From Bacteroidales bacterium (GTDB lineage Bacteria > Bacteroidota > Bacteroidia > Bacteroidales > VadinHA17), in the NCBI GenBank assembly GCA_016936695.1, contig JAFGXK010000205.1:1-8642 (forward strand): a stretch of 8,642 nucleotides of DNA. Direction: 5' to 3'. This document shows, one piece after another, positions 6,144 to 8,642 of this stretch. Positions within the stretch are counted from its first letter, which is position 1; every line of letters begins with the position of its first letter. The notes under the pieces were generated by a model. The model made no database searches, was not told the origin of the DNA, and was given only the letters and a program-made list of their open reading frames with translations. The translations under genes and the position numbers were made by a program.

Positions 6144-6518
6144 ATGAAGAAAAGACAGGATGGGACGGATTTGCTCCTTGAGGCCATAATGAAAGGCATT
6201 TTTGAGAAAAAAGGACAGGATGTACTTAAAATTGACCTGAGAAAACTCGATAACCGGATTTCCGATTATTTTATAATATGCCATGGTTCGTCGGTCAGCC
6301 AGGTCGATGCAATATGCGATTCCGTTGAAGACACCGTAATACGTGATGCAAAGGAAAAACCTTCGCATGTTGAGGGGCTCGACAATTGTTTCTGGGTCCT
6401 GCTTGATTATGGTAATGTTGTTGTTCATATATTCCAGGAAGAGTACAGGCATTTCTACAACCTCGAGTCATTGTGGGCCGATGCTTCCATGGAAGCTGTA
6501 AGGGATAATTTAAGTTAA
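6144..6518 (+). CDS. rsfS: Ribosomal silencing factor RsfS (Iojap/DUF143 family)
   Basis: This 124-residue protein binds ribosomal protein uL14 on the large subunit and blocks subunit joining, lowering translation in starvation or stationary phase and aiding large-subunit assembly. Family marks are the segment DVLKIDLRKLDNRISDYFIICHGSSVSQVDAI (about 27-58) and the later KPSHVEGLDNCFWVLLDYGNVVVHIFQEEYRHFYNLESLW, which includes the typical acidic/aromatic uL14-contact surface. Length is normal. The ATG at 6144 places the first helix (LLLEAIMKGIFEKK) correctly and lacks a Shine-Dalgarno sequence. ftsH follows after 11 nt, so they probably form one transcript driven from around 6109-6116; birA is divergent. 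Confidence 0.95.
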   Translation: MKKRQDGTDLLLEAIMKGIFEKKGQDVLKIDLRKLDNRISDYFIICHGSSVSQVDAICDSVEDTVIRDAKEKPSHVEGLDNCFWVLLDYGNVVVHIFQEEYRHFYNLESLWADASMEAVRDNLS

Positions 6519-6529
6519 GACAATCATTT

Positions 6530-8642
6530 ATGGCCGAAAACGAAAATAAAGACAACGGCCCGGTCAAACCACCGGAACCAAATCTGAAGCCTAAATTCAA
6601 TTCGAACTGGATTTTTGCAGTACTTATCGTCTCATTCCTTGGTATAAACCTGTTTTACGGAGGTAAGACCACTCCGAAACTTCAGACAAGGGAACTGAAG
6701 GAGATGATCGCCGGAAAGGAGATTGAACGAATTGTAATAGTAAACAAGGAGTATGCCGAGATCTACCTTAAGAAGGAGGTTGTTGAGTCGGAAAAATACC
6801 CTGACATACAGAAACCCAATAACGGGAGAATGGGATTCGGAGTGCCTAAGCCTCATTACACCCATAACATTGGAGATCTTGCCACTTTCGAGGCATTCCT
6901 TAAGGATGAACAGACGAATGCCGGTTACAGCGACAAGGAAATGATTTATCCTGAGACCGATACACGTCATAATTATATTGGAGAGATTCTCGGGTGGACA
7001 CTTCCGTTTATACTTCTGATTTTCCTCTGGCTGTTTATGATGAGGAGGATGGCAGGAGGAGCCGGGGGAGGTGCCGGAGGCATATTCAGTGTAGGGAAAT
7101 CAAAAGCCCAGATCTTCGACAAGGAGTCAAACGTAAAGATCAATTTCCACGATGTGGCTGGTCTTGAGGAGGCGAAAACGGAGGTCATGGAAATAGTCGA
7201 CTTTCTGAAGAATCCGAAGAAATACACAGCTCTCGGAGGTAAAATACCGAAGGGAGCACTTCTTATAGGACCTCCCGGCACAGGAAAGACTCTGCTCGCA
7301 AAGGCTGTAGCAGGTGAAGCCAATGTTCCTTTCTTTTCCATTTCAGGTTCCGATTTTGTCGAGATGTTCGTAGGTGTAGGAGCCTCCAGGGTGAGGGACC
7401 TGTTCAAACAGGCCAAGGAAAAAGCTCCCTGTATCGTATTCATAGATGAAATCGACGCTGTCGGAAGGGCGAGGGGTAAAAATGTTAACTTCGGATCTAA
7501 CGATGAAAGGGAAAACACCCTCAATCAGCTTCTTACAGAGATGGATGGCTTCGGTACAAATATGGGTGTTATCATACTGGCCGCTACAAACAGGGCTGAT
7601 ATTCTCGACAGGGCGTTGCTCAGGGCCGGAAGGTTCGACAGGCAGATCCATGTGGAATTGCCAGAACTCACTGAAAGGGAGGCTATCTTCAAGGTTCATC
7701 TCCGTCCCATAAAACTCGAAAAGGGATTTGATGTTTCGTTCCTCGCAAAACAGACCCCGGGCTTTTCTGGTGCTGATATAGCGAATGTATGCAATGAGGC
7801 TGCCCTTATCGCAGCCAGAAAGAATAAGAACATCGTTGAGAGACAGGATTTCCTCGATGCCATCGACAGGATAGTGGGCGGTCTGGAGCGCAAAAGCAAG
7901 ATCATCTCAATGAGCGAAAAGAAAACCATAGCCTATCACGAGGCAGGCCATGCAACGGTCAGCTGGCTTCTCGAACATGCAAGCCCGCTTGTAAAGGTCA
8001 CAATAATACCACGCGGAAGGGCACTTGGAGCAGCATGGTATCTGCCTGAAGAAAGACAGATTACAACCAGTGAACAACTGTTGGATGAGATGGCCTACGC
8101 CCTTGGAGGCAGAGCCTGCGAACAGCTGATGTTCGGAAAAATATCGACGGGTGCATTGAACGACCTCGAAAAGGTAACCAAACAGGCCTACGCGATGGTC
8201 TCCTACTTCGGGATGAGCGACAAGATCGGAAATATAAGCTTTTACGATTCATCGGGGCAGTCCGATTATGGCTTTACAAAACCATACAGTGAAAAAACGG
8301 CGGAACTGATCGACCGTGAGGTTAAACAGATAATCGACGAATCGTTCGAACGGGCAACAGAGGTACTGAAACGCAATAAAAAGGGATTGACTGAACTGGC
8401 TGAACTGCTTCTCGAAAAAGAGGTAATATTCAGCGAGGACCTTGAAAGGATCTTCGGCCGGAGCAAGGCAGATATGGCAAGGGAACAGAGGAACAAAGCG
8501 ACCGGCAACAAAGTCCAGACAGCTGTGGAGAATACAAGCGAGTCACTATCGCCCGAACCCGTCATACCTGATGCTGCCGCACCTGATGCTGGCGCACCTG
8601 GTGCTGCCGCACCTGCTGCTGCCGCACCTGATCCTGCCTCAC
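6530..8642 (+). CDS. ftsH: ATP-dependent zinc metalloprotease FtsH, 3'-truncated by window edge
   Basis: FtsH is an inner-membrane AAA+ hexamer that extracts and degrades membrane and some cytosolic proteins. At least 704 codons are open and no stop appears before the edge. Order: a charged, Pro-rich cytosolic N-terminus; TM1 (about 27-43); a periplasmic domain of roughly 110 residues; TM2 (about 156-171, WTLPFILLIFLWLFMM); a Gly-rich linker; the AAA+ domain with Walker A GPPGTGKT at 247-254, pore motif F280-V-G, Walker B FIDEID ending at D309, and arginine fingers R368 and R371 in GRFDR; then the M41 domain with zinc site HEAGH at 470-474 and third ligand D545 in GALNDLEK. All catalytic residues are intact. 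The ATG at 6530 lies 11 nt after rsfS and lacks a Shine-Dalgarno sequence. The tail past about residue 650 leaves the conserved fold and ends in Pro/Ala pentapeptide repeats, so the full protein is longer than E. coli FtsH. Confidence 0.98.
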   Translation, partial: MAENENKDNGPVKPPEPNLKPKFNSNWIFAVLIVSFLGINLFYGGKTTPKLQTRELKEMIAGKEIERIVIVNKEYAEIYLKKEVVESEKYPDIQKPNNGRMGFGVPKPHYTHNIGDLATFEAFLKDEQTNAGYSDKEMIYPETDTRHNYIGEILGWTLPFILLIFLWLFMMRRMAGGAGGGAGGIFSVGKSKAQIFDKESNVKINFHDVAGLEEAKTEVMEIVDFLKNPKKYTALGGKIPKGALLIGPPGTGKTLLAKAVAGEANVPFFSISGSDFVEMFVGVGASRVRDLFKQAKEKAPCIVFIDEIDAVGRARGKNVNFGSNDERENTLNQLLTEMDGFGTNMGVIILAATNRADILDRALLRAGRFDRQIHVELPELTEREAIFKVHLRPIKLEKGFDVSFLAKQTPGFSGADIANVCNEAALIAARKNKNIVERQDFLDAIDRIVGGLERKSKIISMSEKKTIAYHEAGHATVSWLLEHASPLVKVTIIPRGRALGAAWYLPEERQITTSEQLLDEMAYALGGRACEQLMFGKISTGALNDLEKVTKQAYAMVSYFGMSDKIGNISFYDSSGQSDYGFTKPYSEKTAELIDREVKQIIDESFERATEVLKRNKKGLTELAELLLEKEVIFSEDLERIFGRSKADMAREQRNKATGNKVQTAVENTSESLSPEPVIPDAAAPDAGAPGAAAPAAAAPDPAS
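8567..8641 (+). repeat. 15-bp tandem repeat encoding a Pro/Ala pentapeptide tail of FtsH
   Basis: Five consecutive 15-base units start at 8567, 8582, 8597, 8612 and 8627, the first being CCTGATGCTGCCGCA. They encode PDAAA, PDAGA, PGAAA, PAAAA and PDPAS. Units differ by one to three bases and the unit length keeps the reading frame. The array reaches the window edge, so its true copy number is unknown. Confidence 0.9.

Noticed and set aside
6973..7524. 183-codon open frame antisense to the ftsH AAA+ domain
   Set aside because: It is entirely a shadow of ftsH, with low-complexity Pro/Ala/Ser composition and no promoter or start context of its own.
1..8642. Search for mobile elements, CRISPR arrays, tRNA/rRNA genes, riboswitches and defence or toxin genes
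   Set aside because: No direct-repeat/spacer pattern, terminal inverted repeats, transposase or recombinase motifs, or tRNA-like cloverleaf was recognised. Nearly all of the sequence is accounted for by conserved core genes.

Overview
The window looks like an ordinary core-genome segment of a Bacteroidetes (probably Bacteroidales-like) chromosome. Four things point there. Proteins such as FtsH (RAGRFDRQIHVELP region, GALNDLEKVTKQAYAMVSYFG block), Lon with an acidic N-terminal extension, and zinc-free type B L31 resemble that phylum. Most start codons lack a Shine-Dalgarno sequence at normal spacing. Several intergenic regions carry the Bacteroidetes -7 promoter element TAnnTTTG, once with a -33 TTTG at ideal spacing. 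The gene order birA <- -> rsfS-ftsH is, from memory, common in this group. The phylum assignment is firm; genus or family cannot be read from the sequence.

Layout, left to right: (1) a monocistronic rpmE2 (L31 type B) with its own promoter and a clear intrinsic terminator; (2) lon followed after 7 nt by coaD, both on +; (3) a Nudix hydrolase gene on -, convergent with coaD; (4) pyrE and a small SRPBCC/START-like gene on +, 2 nt apart, with pyrE starting only 6 bp from the Nudix start codon in the opposite direction; (5) birA (monofunctional biotin protein ligase) on -, convergent with the SRPBCC gene; (6) rsfS and ftsH on +, divergent from birA. ftsH runs off the right edge inside a short Pro/Ala tandem repeat. 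Coding density is high and no gene-free stretch exceeds about 160 bases.

Functionally this is housekeeping: two AAA+ proteases (cytosolic Lon, membrane FtsH), two ribosome-linked proteins (L31B, RsfS), CoA biosynthesis (CoaD), pyrimidine synthesis (PyrE), biotin attachment (BirA), and two proteins of unknown substrate (Nudix, SRPBCC). I saw no mobile element, CRISPR array, tRNA, rRNA, toxin-antitoxin pair or defence system, and no convincing undescribed system. The most interesting signals are regulatory: the Nudix/pyrE pair appears to carry each gene's promoter inside the other's coding sequence, birA and rsfS appear to share interleaved divergent promoters, and ftsH has an unusual repetitive tail.
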